Under the pieces are notes generated by a model that saw only the letters and a program-made list of their open reading frames with translations, had not been told where the DNA came from and did not search any database. A program made the position numbers and the translations under genes. From Apricaphanius iberus (lineage: Eukaryota; Chordata; Actinopteri; Cyprinodontiformes; Aphaniidae), in NCBI GenBank assembly GCA_028564705.1, contig JAPXFQ010001135.1:477990-541989 (forward strand): a DNA stretch of 64,000 bases, read 5' to 3'. Positions 37,225 to 49,331 of the stretch are shown here, in pieces. The stretch's first letter is position 1; the number at the start of each line of letters is the position of its first letter.

Positions 37225-37766
37225 CCTTGTCCACACATAGCCGGTATCTCAAAAAACTGAGATATTTCTCTATGGTTTGGTCTGTAATCCACACGTAAAT
37301 GCAGATCTTCGGCACCAAAAACAAATCTTGTTAAAAACTCTGGCCAAAGTGGAGAACTGTGTTTTCTCTTTTTTCAGTATCTGCATGTGGACGGATGAAA
37401 AAGGGTTTTATGAGCCATAACGTCACTATTTGCAACAAATAATGCTCAAACATCACTTGTGCGACCTCTGTTTACTCTCAGAAACAACATTTATGCCCTC
37501 AGTGCTTTTTTGGCATAATCAATTGTCAAAGCACGTTTTGCTCGCTTGCTTTTACAAACTCTATCACTGCCGCGTGCTGAAGTTAGAGGATAGAAAGTTA
37601 CTCTGAGCTGCTCTGATTTTGGAGAGCTACTGCCAGGTTTGTCCCATCTATGAATGTGCTGAAAAAGGCATTTATCCGGTTATGTATAGATGGAGATTTT
37701 TTTTTTTTTTTTAAGGAGCGGAGAAAAATCTTAGTTTTTAAAAAACCCGGCTACGTGTGGACATGG
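37225..37766. mobile_element. MITE with imperfect TIRs (CCwTGTCCACACrTAGCCGG)
   Basis: Left end CCTTGTCCACACATAGCCGG, right end (reverse complement) CCATGTCCACACGTAGCCGG: 18 of 20 bases match. 542 bp, non-coding. The target duplication is unclear; CCTTT-like flanks are suggestive only. hAT-type MITEs of this appearance are common in fish. Confidence 0.7.
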
Positions 37767-37932
37767 CCTTTGTCAGGTTTGTCGTATCTCCCCCGTCATC
37801 AGTTGTTGTCCTGGTTGTTAACCGCATCTCATTCATCCTGCCAAATTGGCACTTGATATGGCAATTCAAAATACACTTTCACTGCAATCCAACTTGTCTG
37901 CACCTGAGTCAGCCGATTCGGATGTTGTCAAT

Positions 37933-38305
37933 CCATTAAATGGCCGTTATTGGCGGTCATCACTCCTATTAAATGCCATCAAACTGGGCCCTCTCCACCT
38001 ACTTGTAGGTTATCCACCATTCTTATCACTGATAACAGCCAACTGTCTGCACATGTCAAAAAGATTTTGTCAGAGTAGCATATCGTAACTGGGGTTATCT
38101 AACCAATTTTAACCAACCCACAAGTTTTATGTACTAACCTTAAGGTCACAGGAGGACAAATATATTTTCTTTTAAATGCCTAAACTTAAACCTATTTTGA
38201 AGAAGTTTTAAACACCAAACGAAAAGTATGTTTCAGTAGGTAGAGAGGGCACAGTCTGACGGCATTTAAGGGGAGTGATAACCGCTAATAAGGGCCATTT
38301 AATGG
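37933..38305. mobile_element. MITE with 70-bp inverted arms
   Basis: Arms 37933-38002 and 38236-38305 are inverted repeats. The left begins CCATTAAATGGCCGTTATTG and the reverse complement of the right begins CCATTAAATGGCCCTTATTA; both end in CCTAC after a CCCTCTC core. Overall about 80% identical by eye. The outer 13 bases are nearly palindromic in themselves (CCATTAAATGG). No target duplication seen. Confidence 0.8.
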
Positions 38306-38933
38306 CCTGATCACATCTGAAACGGGTGCCTGAGTAAAACTCACCCACCATGAAAAGGAATTTCAGTGACTGATCATCTTTCTGACAGTTAACTTTCCAT
38401 CCAAGCTATTCAGATATACAGATAACGTCTCAGCATCCAAATCAGGATCAAATTGAATTGGATGGTAAACACTGACCCATTTAGGCTTCAACAGTTTTGA
38501 TGTTTCCAGCTCCAGTCCCAACAACAGAAATCATAATGACTCTACCGCTTGGCGATGTACCGGAAATTTACCCGTATCGAAACTTATGACCGTTACCGAT
38601 GTCATTTTTTTCAATGCTGGTTTATTCGGTATCTTTAGAAGAATTAAACAATTTGTTTTAGTTTAGCAATGCCCCGGCCCCATTAAGATACTGACTGTAC
38701 TGTTCCATGGGAACAGTGTTGCCATCGTAGTGATTGTTCACTATATTTAACTCCTTTTTTGACCCCTCTAGAACGCTCACGGTATGCAGCAACCTGGCAC
38801 GCTGCAGCTCGGCTCACCCAGGTCCTGCTAAGTTATTTACCCCTCTCAGTCCAGAACGCTGATAAATAGTGAAAGCTTGAAGCAGCTGCTGGCTAATCAC
38901 ATTCAGGCTTAGACATAAATGCAAACATCTATA

Positions 38934-39046
38934 CATCCATTTTCTTAACCGCTTAATCCTTAATGGGTCGCGGGGGGGCTAGTGCCTATCTTCAGCTGTC
39001 AACGGGCGAGAGGCGGGGTACACCCTGGACAGGTCGCCAGTCCAGG
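38934..39046 (-). repeat. GGAT-tail repeat, inverted copy
   Basis: Reverse complement of the repeat at 17709-17835: TTAACCGCTTAATCCTTAAT, GGGCGAGAGGCGGGGTACAC and GGACAGGTCGCCAGTCCA. Confidence 0.75.
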
Positions 39047-41174
39047 TGAATACGGACATTGAATAATGATGCAGACGCTTGTTAATATATTGTAATGTTG
39101 ATTTGAGGCAATTTTGCTGAGTTTTAATTGAACCTTTCATATTTTTCAACTGGATGAGGCAGAGTGGACCTTTGCAAATTTGCAGTGAGTAAAATAATCT
39201 CCTCCTGACAGCTGGTGCTGATTCTTACTGCTACTGCCAGAAAATTAAGCAGCTTGTCTTCCATAATGATTTGATTACCAATGGTCTTGTCAACCGGTTT
39301 TTACAAAGGCTGTTTAAACACCAGGGCATTTAGAACCAGGTGTGCAGCATTCACCATCGAATCACTCCAGACCACAATTTTGGTGAGTGATATGACCCAG
39401 AGAGGGTTAAAAATTTCCTGAAGGAGGCAAAGTTAACTTCTCAAATGTTGCTACACTTATTGTGATTTGATGGAATCTGTTAGAGCCAACAGATTGTCAA
39501 GGGGATGAGATTTTTTTAGATCAGTCAGATTCCAATATTTATATCATGGTATGAGATACAGTGAGGAATCTGTTTCCTAGGCCCAGGCAGGCTCCAGGTT
39601 TTTAACAGAGGAAGGCAGGTAATTTAGTAAAGAACACCTGGAAGTCTTCGAGTTTTAAGTAAGACTGTAAGGGTAGATTGCACTGCGAGATGGTGGAAAG
39701 TAGATGCATGAGGTCTTTGTTTTTGGTAGAGGATGACTGAGAATGATGAGAGGCCACATTGCTCCAGAAACCACCTCATTTAATCAAGCAGAGAACAGGG
39801 AACAAAAGGAAACAGATTTAGAAACATCTACTCCATTAAAATTATGTCTTGCAGTGAATTACGACCATAAGGTTGCTAAAGGTACTCAGATATGCCAACT
39901 GTTTAACTTTCAACCTTTTCTGTTGACTCCCAATAAACTGTGTTGTACAAAGTCCGGATTAGAGTTTACAGTACAGAACTGATGCTTTATCAGACCAAAT
40001 GAGTTTCACCCTACATTCCAGGTGAGGGCAGCAGTGTACCATAAGTATGTTATGTACCTGGTGGTACATAACCTCAACAGCCAGTCTGTTCTTTCTCTTA
40101 GTAATACAGAGGTAGCTTATGTCAGGAACATCTTGGAAATACTAAATGGAAGGGTCATGGATTGGGTGCTGTGGGGAAAAAAAGCACTTACCCTCTTTTA
40201 AGATGTCTTCTGTTTTTGCTTTGTCACAAATACATATTTCCATACATCTTTTACACTTTTATTATCTTATCTTATTTTACAAACACTTTTATTGTATTAT
40301 ACAACTTGCATTTTCTGATAAAAATTATTGTGAGTAAATTAAAAAAGTAACAATGAATAAGACCACTAATAGGTCATTTGATTTTAATTTAATTAGCCAC
40401 ACTAACTGCTTAATTACAGTCAGATCTTAAGACTGAAGACAATTCTTAAAGACTGTCTGATGACATAATGTAGGCTAAATAAAATACACATTGTATCCCA
40501 AAATAAACAAAGAAACAACTGACAAAACAGACACAGAAAAAAAGTTGTCAATAAAGTTGTTACTTCAAGTCTTTTCTAATTGCAAATATTTACAAACAGG
40601 AACCCCAAAAAATTATCCAAAAACTCTTCTGCTTAAACAAAATATTTTAGTGAGATTTGAAGAGAAGTAAAATGGACATATTTTAGCTTTTCTTCACACA
40701 CCCACCCTTTTTAATTTAGAATATAATCTTAAATGATCCTTGTTAGATGCAAAGCCTTTTATTATCACGGCCAATCGTAAATCAGAGCTCTTATTGAATC
40801 CGAACAGAGCAGTTCACTCAGACTGCAGGTTTACTCATGGTTTCTAGAATTTCCAAAGAGTTGGGGGGATTTTTAGTTGTCAGGGCTCAAGACCCTGTTT
40901 TTGTTCATGAGGCAGACACTCTACCTATTTTTCTTTTGGACTAAGCTTATAGTTTAATATACTTTGCTCAATAGTCTTCAAAATCAGTCCTCATGGGCTG
41001 GTGTTATGACTAAAAATATAACTCTTCTAAAAACAATAATTAGTCCTAAGGCATTTCAATATTTAATATAAACATGTTTGGCCAAACATGAAGGGACAGA
41101 GTGAACCAAACACAGTTTAATTTTCTCATATACCCTACCCTATTCTTCTTCTCTAAACTCTTAATAGTATTTAG
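39047..41174. other. Gene-free AT-rich region
   Basis: No recognisable exon, transposase or repeat border. The reading frame at 39743-39982 (79 codons) has no domain I recognise and no splice or promoter context. Confidence 0.5.
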
Positions 41175-41990
41175 CAGAAATGGGACCAAGTCATTGCTTT
41201 GCAAGTCTCAAGTCATTACCCTCAAGTTTCAAGTCAAGTCCCAAGTCTTAAACGTTGACTTTTTAATTCATTTCGAGTCATAAAAACTCCCCAATGCAAT
41301 TTAATTTACAATGTAAATCATAAACATGTTTTTTTTTTCAAAATCTTTATTTATTGAATACCTGAATCAGACCAACTGAAATTAGAAAGTTTGGAAAAAG
41401 TATTTACTGAAATCGAACCTCCATTGTTGTACAGTTAATTCTAACTTAGCTTATTAGAACGGTCTTCCCTTGACCTACGGTATAATTTTAAAGATTCACT
41501 GCTAAGGATAAAAGATTTTAGAAAAGAGTATGGTGGATGTAACCAAGATGATACTTAGATTTTCAGGAGTCAAAGGTATTTAATTAAAGAGCAACTCACT
41601 ACCTTGCAGAGTCGTTCTCGACCTACATTCCTGGTTGAAAAAAGCAGCAAAAGGAGGTTTTGCCTACTGTATAAAGCATACAGTGGGTTAGGATGGTTTT
41701 GTTGTTTAAATCCAACAATCTGATTGGCTGTTCTGGAGCTCTCGCGCACATACAGTGACACGATAAGTGAAATGACATAAAAGTGCACAACTTTGAATGA
41801 ATGAATGATGTTTGAAACTAAAATTATTTGGTAATATATCAAGTCTTTTCAAGTAAATAGGTTCAAGTCTGATTCAGGTCCCAAGTCTAGTCAAAATCTT
41901 TTAACATTTTTTAAAGTAAAGTCCCAAAATGAATGACTCAAGTCTGACTCGAGTCCAAATCATGTGACTCAAGTCCACACTAATATCTAG
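41175..41990. repeat. Decayed DNA element rich in CAAGTC units
   Basis: Opens CAGAAATGGGACCAAGTCAT with several CAAGTC/CAAGTCCC units and closes with GACTCAAGTCTGACTCGAGT and GACTCAAGTCCACAC, a common fish repeat whose intact copies have GAGGTGGGACCAAGTC-type inverted ends. The ends here have drifted, so borders are approximate. Confidence 0.6.
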
Positions 41991-42309
41991 CAATCAATGT
42001 TTATCTTCTAACAGCATAAGTTCAGCTTCGGCGTTTAGAGACTCTGCTTAGTTCCAGAATGGAGCCTGCCACCGCCAGTAGCCCGATGGGGAACCGGGCA
42101 TCCATCTGACAAGGTCCGAATGTACTGTTGATATGTCTTCCTTGGGTCTCAAGCATTATCACAACATTACACATTTTTTCTTTATGAACTACTGTTGAAT
42201 ATGCACTCACCATAACAGGGATAGATAAAAATTAACTTTAAAGCAAAATCTGGCATATTAACTTGATAAACTTTGTGTAAAATATAATTCACTATCCAAT
42301 TATAAAATA

Positions 42310-43010
42310 AAACATCCCCAACAAAATACATGCTGAGGAATGTAGTTGAACTATTTCAAACAGCTGTGTTGGAACACAGACACATGTAAAACTTGCAGGA
42401 CGCCAGCCCTTAACGCCTAGACCTGTATAATAATGGCTTACATTATCCTGAGCTATCTCTGTGGTTATGCCAGGTTAGTCTTAGCCTGCTATGGATTCAT
42501 TAACCACTTTTCTCACCTCTCCTACTACTCTACAGTTATGTATTATCTGCAGTTCTTGCTGTCATTAACATTATGTGTGATCTCTGGGGGGGCTTTTTTT
42601 CTCTTCACAGAACCTTCGTTTGGCTATTTAGCTGTGATACCTTCCTGGCGGGGAGAGGGTACAACCTGAACTACTGCTCCCAATAACTGCATGTTCTTTT
42701 CCCATATATGTTACACTTGGCCTTCTCGTTCTATGTTTAACTCTGTATTTATTTTAGACACTTTAAATGACACTGCTCCCATTAACTTTTCTTTTGCATA
42801 GAAAGTATTTAGATCAGTGCTGTGTTTTTCGTGCATCTCCTCTGTCTTCTGACACTTCCAGTCAGTCACAGCAGATCTTTTTTCACACTAAGCCAGGTTC
42901 TTCTGGAGGTTTCTTCATCTTTAAAGGGATAAGTTCTTTCAAGGAGAGGGATTTGATGCAATCAGCATGGGGTTCCTTAGATAAATAACATTTGCTACCA
43001 ATTCAGTGAT
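42310..43010. repeat. Composite of teleost repeats
   Basis: 42360-42425 resembles the TIR-MITE family of 55510-55732 (AAAACTTGCAGGACGCCAGC). 42430-43000 contains TATGTATTATCTGCAGTTCT, CTGTCATTAACATTATGTG, AGAACCTTCGTTTGGCTATT and GGTTCTTCTGGAGGTTTCTT, phrases of a known fish retroposon-like repeat. Borders uncertain. Confidence 0.45.
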
Positions 43011-45429
43011 AATCTAAATTTTATAGCATTGTATTATAGCTAGGTATGCATATAAGTATGTAACTGAATTTGTATACGTCTATTTGGTTGAACTAATTTG
43101 ATGATACATTTATTCGCATCAATTAGATTTGTTTGTCTTGCAAAGGGAATTTTTTAGAACTTGAAGCTACAATTATTAGAATTACGTTCAAAGAAAGGAT
43201 GTCCGAAATTAAAGTGCCTATATCATGTAAAATCAAGTTTTTGTAGTTTTCAGCCATCTGGTAATGAAATTTTCTCATTAATTCATGTCTGATGCAATGC
43301 ATGTCTGAGTAATCCTCCTGAATTCTGCTCTCTGATCAGCTGCCCCTCACTCTCCTAGAAAACGACTGAGTGCTCAACTAGTGACATCACTAGTTGAAAA
43401 CAAGGGAGTGCTAGAGGTGTCTGCACCACCCCTGCAGGCAGAGAGGCTTACCTCTGCTAGAGTTCCAAACACATCCTCCTCCTTCTCACAGCTCATGGCT
43501 GCTTTGGTTTTTGGCAGCTTAAAACACTTTTTTCTTTTTTTGATTTTTTACTTTCTCGGTTAAAAAGCCCATTTGGCTCCATGGATTACAGGATTTGATT
43601 CTACATTCCTATAGAACAGTAGCTGGATCAAATAACAAAGAAGCCTGATGGAAAGAGCTACATGTGTGTTAGCCATTTATTAAGCACCTATGTAATCTTA
43701 TAAGAGCCTTGTGTGGTAACTTAATTGATCTGTAGCATCTCAGAATGTTCAGTAAACGGGTACAAACAACACCCACAGATTTTTTAAATACTGGGCTGGA
43801 ATGCAAGATGCGGGATTATAGAGAAACGAGCCATTTTACTTTGTGGTTCAACATTAACTACAGCATGCAAGTTAAATTTTAGGACAAATTAATGTTGTAT
43901 AACACTAACGGTAATGTTGTAGCATATACAGTATATGCCTATCCCAGAAGTTGAAAGCTGTAAAATAGCATAGCATGAATTTCAGACCTAAATCAGATTC
44001 AGAAGATGTGCCAGAAAAGACAGTGATGTGTTTCTGCCAAATAATTAAATTCACTACATTCAAAACAGAGAATCAACAACAAAACTACATCTGTGCTGCG
44101 GTTTATGTAACCTGAGTAATGCATCCACATGTGCTGAGTCCTCTGAAAACATCATGAGTTTCTGCTGCCAGGAGAAAAGAGAAAAACCACAGAGAAGTGA
44201 TTCCTTTTTGCAATGTGCTCAAGGCAATTCAGGCATTCAACTTGTTGTTTTACATGTTTCCATAAGCAGTAACATGATGTGTTTTCATAAAGCGTTGATT
44301 TAATGTAGTCATCGTGGCAGTGTGTTAACACTGTGGTTATCAGATATCACTTAGTCCAAACACAATGGTTATGATGCTGTCAGAGACACTAATTACTTCT
44401 GTGCACCACTGAAGCCATGTGAAAGTTCTGCTCTGATTCACTGCCGTTCTTCATACCAGTCAGTACAGAGAACAGCTAAACAATGAAAAAAAATTGTTAT
44501 GAGATAGAATAGCAAGCCTCTTCACATTTATCCATCAATAGACAAAAATGTCACGAGACAGGTAATATGAAAGCCGCATCTTGCTGTCTGCATTTGATGC
44601 GTTGACATAGAGGACAAGGTTAGACCTCCTGAAAGTCACGGCTGCCGGCCGCTCTAATCTCCGTAGCCGGTGGCATGCGTCACCCATCCTGGCTGTCACA
44701 GGTAACCCTGGGGCCTCGCCATGATGACAGCATCATCATAGATAACTGGGCTTGCTGAGAATATATCCGTCACGTCCGCCATGATGTTATGATGTGCAGC
44801 GTTCCGGTGATGACCGGGGCTCCCTAAAGCAGAGCTTCAACTCCTCTTCTTCAGACTGGCAGATTTTTCATCCATATCTACCTGCAGGCTAGAGAGGCAG
44901 CAGTTGCCACAGCGACCAACCAATGCAGCTGCATCACTTCATGAGTTCATAAGGTTGACCACAGTGTGTATGATGCTTATCATAATCCACAAAGCTCCTC
45001 TATGTAGCCCACTCAGGTTATATTGGTGTTATATCTAGAGAGCGTCTAAAGTTGAGGGAAACAAGGTACTGATATTTTGCTCTAAATTTCAGGATTTTAA
45101 CTGATATATTAGGAAAATCCAGATATTGGAAACAACAGTATTGTTTTATTTTATTGTTAATTTACATAACATATATTTATACATCTTAAAATGAACCTTT
45201 TTCAGTCATAAAATACCTGATGACTTTTCCCGTCATTTTACAGGCATTTTAAGTTAGAGTAGATTAACACTAAGAAAATGTAGGCGTGACTTATGTTTGA
45301 TAACTTTGAATAAAAATTCCATGATTTAATGTTATCACAGTATTGACATAAAAAAATTTTGAAGGTAAAAAAATTTATGACCTACTACATTTCTTTAATT
45401 CCTTAAGGAAAGTATTAGTTGTTGACACT
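43011..45429. other. Gene-free region
   Basis: 43220-43640 has a repeat-like phrase (GTGCCTATATCATGTAAAAT). 44560-44900 is high-complexity, GC-richer DNA without repeat signature and without an open frame. The rest is AT-rich and unremarkable. Confidence 0.45.
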
Positions 45430-45699
45430 GCTGATAAAACATACACAAAATTTCTCTCAGATATTGTTCACAAATCTGTCTAAATCTGTGATAGTGAGCA
45501 CTTCTCCTTTGCTGAAATAATCGATCCCATCTCACAGGTGTGCCATATCAAGATGGTGATTAGACAGCATAATTATTACAGAGGTGTGCCTTAGGCTGGT
45601 TCACCTCCAAGATCGTCTAAGACCTGTTTTGTATTACCAAATAATTTCTGCACAAATTTTTGCAAAAAAGTATTGCATTTGTATTTTTGTTCAGTGTAG
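45430..45699. mobile_element. Tc1-like remnant ending TTTTTGTTCAGTGTA
   Basis: Contains TCTCTCAGATATTGTTCACA, AGTGAGCACTTCTCCTTTGC, CATATCAAGATGGTGATTAG and AGGTGTGCCTTAGGCTGG, the 5' non-coding part of a Tc1 family whose ends read (reverse) TACACTGAACAAAAATA. The right end is present at 45680-45699; the transposase is gone. Confidence 0.6.
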
Positions 45700-45817
45700 C
45701 TGCAGCAATAGAAAAGTTGTTGCTGCCGTTCAGTTGCCAGGTTCACTGCCGACAAACACGTCATTGTCATGTCCATCAAAATGGACATTTTATTATACTT
45801 TAATTCAAATATATTTT

Positions 45818-46301
45818 TTAAAGGTCCAGTGTGTAACAAATTCAGCTTTTTATTAATAAATCAGTTCTAATCACAATCGCATTATCATGAAAGCGTTCTC
45901 ATGTCTTAGAATATGTTGTTCATAGATACAGAGGGTGCACCACCCCCCATCTGAGGCTACCATGTTGCATCGCCATCTTTGAATACGTTAGCCGAAAGGG
46001 GTTAAACTTGTTAGCTTTACACGTTTTAGCCAGTGACGTCGGGTGGAAGGGGGGAGGTGAAGAGAAGAAATGAGCAATGAGCATAAATAAAACAGAATTA
46101 TGTATGGTTCTGTACCTCGTCACCTGACGAGACAATCGTGCCTTTGCCAGACGTTGACATGATCCCAATTATGACACTCTGTGGCTTCCGTAGTAGTAAT
46201 GACGTGTCATACCGGCGAGAAGCCAGAGAGTACTGCTCAGTTGCTTGGATTCAATTAGCGCACCACTAGTAGGAGGTCATTGTTACACACGGGGGCTTTA
46301 A
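45818..46301. mobile_element. TTAA-flanked MITE (GTGTGTAACA ends)
   Basis: Left end TTAAAGGTCCAGTGTGTAAC, right end (reverse complement) TTTAAAGCCCCCGTGTGTAAC: inverted termini with TTAA at 45818-45821 and 46298-46301. 484 bp, non-coding. It abuts the next TTAA element and shares one TTAA with it. Confidence 0.7.
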
Positions 46302-46785
46302 AGGCACAGTGTCTAATTTTCAGCCAGTAGGGGCCAGTGCATACCTAAATTATCACAAGCATGCAGTATCTGTGTCTTCGAGTAAGAAACTCAACAACGG
46401 TGGTCCAACTAGTGCTGTTTTCAAACGCTCAATTCCCTGAGAATTATAAATTTGCAGCAACTTGACGAGCACATCAGTCTCTCTTTCATCGCTTGGAACT
46501 AGCGAAGAGGTAAAAATGTATTTATGGAGAAAAGTTTTTGCATTTTGAGGGGAAATCAATGTTTTAATAGCGGGATTGTTCCAGGCTCTTGTAGAAGTAA
46601 AGACGTCATCTAATATGGCTTTCCCATGAAAAGAGGACCCGCGCCTTTAAAACTGATTTTTAAAGTCATATTTTACAATATCGCCAATATTTTGTAATTA
46701 ATGTACTTTACATAATTATTGCTACATAATATTTTAATGGCTATTTTCAAAGATGTACTGCAAAAACTACACACTGTCACCTTAA
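46298..46785 (+). mobile_element. TTAA-flanked element, copy 2 (uninterrupted)
   Basis: Left end TTAAAGGCACAGTGTCTAAT, right end (reverse complement) TTAAGGTGACAGTGTGTAGT. The 488-bp body is the reverse complement of the arms of 9116-10770, with long near-identical runs such as CTTGGAACTAGCGAAGAGG and AAGAGGACCCGCGCC. It keeps the single octamer CTTTACAT (46706-46713) at the site where the other copy carries the hAT insertion. Confidence 0.85.
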
Positions 46786-49331
46786 GGAAATGTACTTTCA
46801 TTCTAAAAATATCAATCTAGTTTATACATGATGCCATCGTTTGTTTGTAAGATTTACATCTGTGTATTTATACCAATGTAATTCAATCGCATCTCATTAA
46901 CAAAATAACAAACACCATGGCTATATAAAACAGAATCCTTTATTGTCCCATAGAGGAGAAATATAGCTGAAACTGAAGCATATATAGTCTTTCTGTCTTT
47001 CAGTATGACAGCATAATTAGAATTAGAACTTTTGCAATGCTCCATCGCTGCAGAGGTTGGACACTGTGCGACAGTCAATTAAGATTTCTTTATGAAAGTT
47101 AAAGGTTAGTAACAGAAAAGGGATGTTCAGTTACTGGCAGCATCATCCCAGCCGATGCCTTCCTCCAACATGGCATCACAGCTAAACAGAATGCCAGACT
47201 AGTTGTAGCCTCTATAGAGAGGCAAAAACTGAGAGAAAACAAAGTTAAAAGTCAAAATGATAGTAAATAATAAAATTGCAGAGTATTAGAAAAGTAGCAG
47301 AGTGAAGAAGAATGTTTAGTCTGTCCTCCAGCAGTCTAAGCATATAGCAGCATAGTATAACAGGGAACCAATGAAAGAAAGCTAAAACAGGAGAAATATA
47401 ATATTTTTAATCTTCATCAGAACTTCAACTAAACGCTTTTAATTGCATTTTGTGGTATTCTTGATTGTAAAAAATACAGTAGTCCAACCTTGAAATTACA
47501 AATGCTTGGAGTTGTTTTTCAGCATCACCACTGGAAAGGATGTTTCTAATTTTGGCAATATTCTAAAGGTGAAAGAAGGAAATCCTAGAAATCTGTTTAA
47601 TATGGGATTTGAAAGACAAATGTTAAAACCTTTGAATCAATCAACAAGAATGGTACGGTGCTGCTTGGTACTGAACCTATTTTGAAACCATTAGTTCTAT
47701 TTTGTATTGTTTTGGTCGCTACAGTTTTAAACTTTGGATCAGCAGGTGTGACAAACCAACAACACGAAACATAAAATGCTATCTGCAAAAACAAACAAAC
47801 AAATATCTTTTTTTGTACACAAGAACCATTCCTTTGGACTATATCATTAATCTATATGAATTAATTCTTAGAATAATGTTTTTATTGTTTTGTTTTTTGT
47901 TTTCTTTTTGATAATACTTTTCCCTAAAATTGAATATACCAAAGACAGACACCAACATGGGGGAAAAGCAGATGAAACAAGACAGGAGTGGCAACATCCA
48001 GAGCTGCTGAACTTTTATGAGACTGTGATCAATACAGTCTATCTCACTTGGCTTCGAGCTCGTGTTTTTATCACCAAGGTGCAGGGCTTCATATCAATCA
48101 GTGTTGAATAGTAGCCACAGAGTTGTTTTAGGTTTGATGACAGTAAATAATGGCACCACTTACTGGTATGGTCCCTTAAAACCAGAATACAGAGAAACAA
48201 CTTCTTGCTTTCAAAGTGGAGAAAAGGTTTCTGCTCTCAGATATAAACTGTTTTGATAAGCTGAAGACCATGGCAGATAGATGGTGACAGGCAGAAGTAT
48301 TTTTAAAATTAAGTTCTGCTTTTGTTCAAACATTTTCTGATGAATGGATGAATGGATAGGCTTACTGAATGGTGTTGTTTGAGAGGTTTTGTTCTGGTGT
48401 ACTGCTTTAAAACCTTTCTAAAAGCCTTGCTGACTCACAGATGGCCTATGGTTCAATGCCAAACATGTGACTTGAAAGATTCTCCAGGTGTAATTACTTC
48501 TGAAAAGCTGTTGGGTTGCCCACCACTCTGGCAATATAGAAATGAAACAAAACAAAAAAACGTAATAAAAAAAATTAAAGCTTAGTTTATTTAGCTTAAA
48601 ACTTGTTATGATTTGATTAATATGCCTCAGATTTCGAAATTACATTTCATCCTCTAAAATTTCAAATATCATATATATATCTCAGGCTTACGTTTTGGCA
48701 CATCTAAAACATTGTTTGGGAGGATTTATGGCCCACTCCTCGTTGGAGAATTGTTTTCTTTCAGTTACATTAGCAGGTTTTCTAAGCAGGAATGGCTAGT
48801 TTGTCTAATTCACTAACATTTTTCAGTATCTCTGCTGTGGTCTCTAGTATGAATGAATGCATTGCGAGTCGTTTTATTTGGAGAAATGCTCTGTGTAACT
48901 CAATAATTTTCTGTTGGTTAACTGCAATGCTACCCTTATGCTGCCTTTGAAAAAATAACCAATTTAGCATTATACTGCGCTGGTGGTGTTCCAAAAACCA
49001 ATTCCAGCAGTTTCTTCTTCAGCTCCTTTTTATTCTGTAAAATATACAACAGTAATGCATCGTCTCCGCAAATATCACGACCAAACATGTTCCGCATTGT
49101 TTTGGAGTTGCTAACAGTTAGCTTCTACTGGCAGATACGCACTCTGCTCTCTCCTGACAAGGAGGTAGACAAGACTATTTCTCTGTTACATAGAAGGGAC
49201 TGGCTTTTTTGAGGTTTATTTCATTTCTGTGGCTAATGCAGGCAATATGAGTTGGGGAAATGTTCACATGCAGAATGCATAATGACTATTTGAGAAAGAA
49301 CAATTACACGATTTCGCTTTGAATGACACCT
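46786..49331. other. Gene-free AT-rich region
   Basis: No exon or transposase frame recognised and no repeat border. 48960-49250 may belong to the repeat complex that continues to the right (a short phrase, AACAGTAATGCATCG, recurs in similar form near 49705). Confidence 0.45.

Noticed and set aside
39743..39982. 79-codon + strand frame
   Set aside because: No known family pattern; isolated in a gene-free region.
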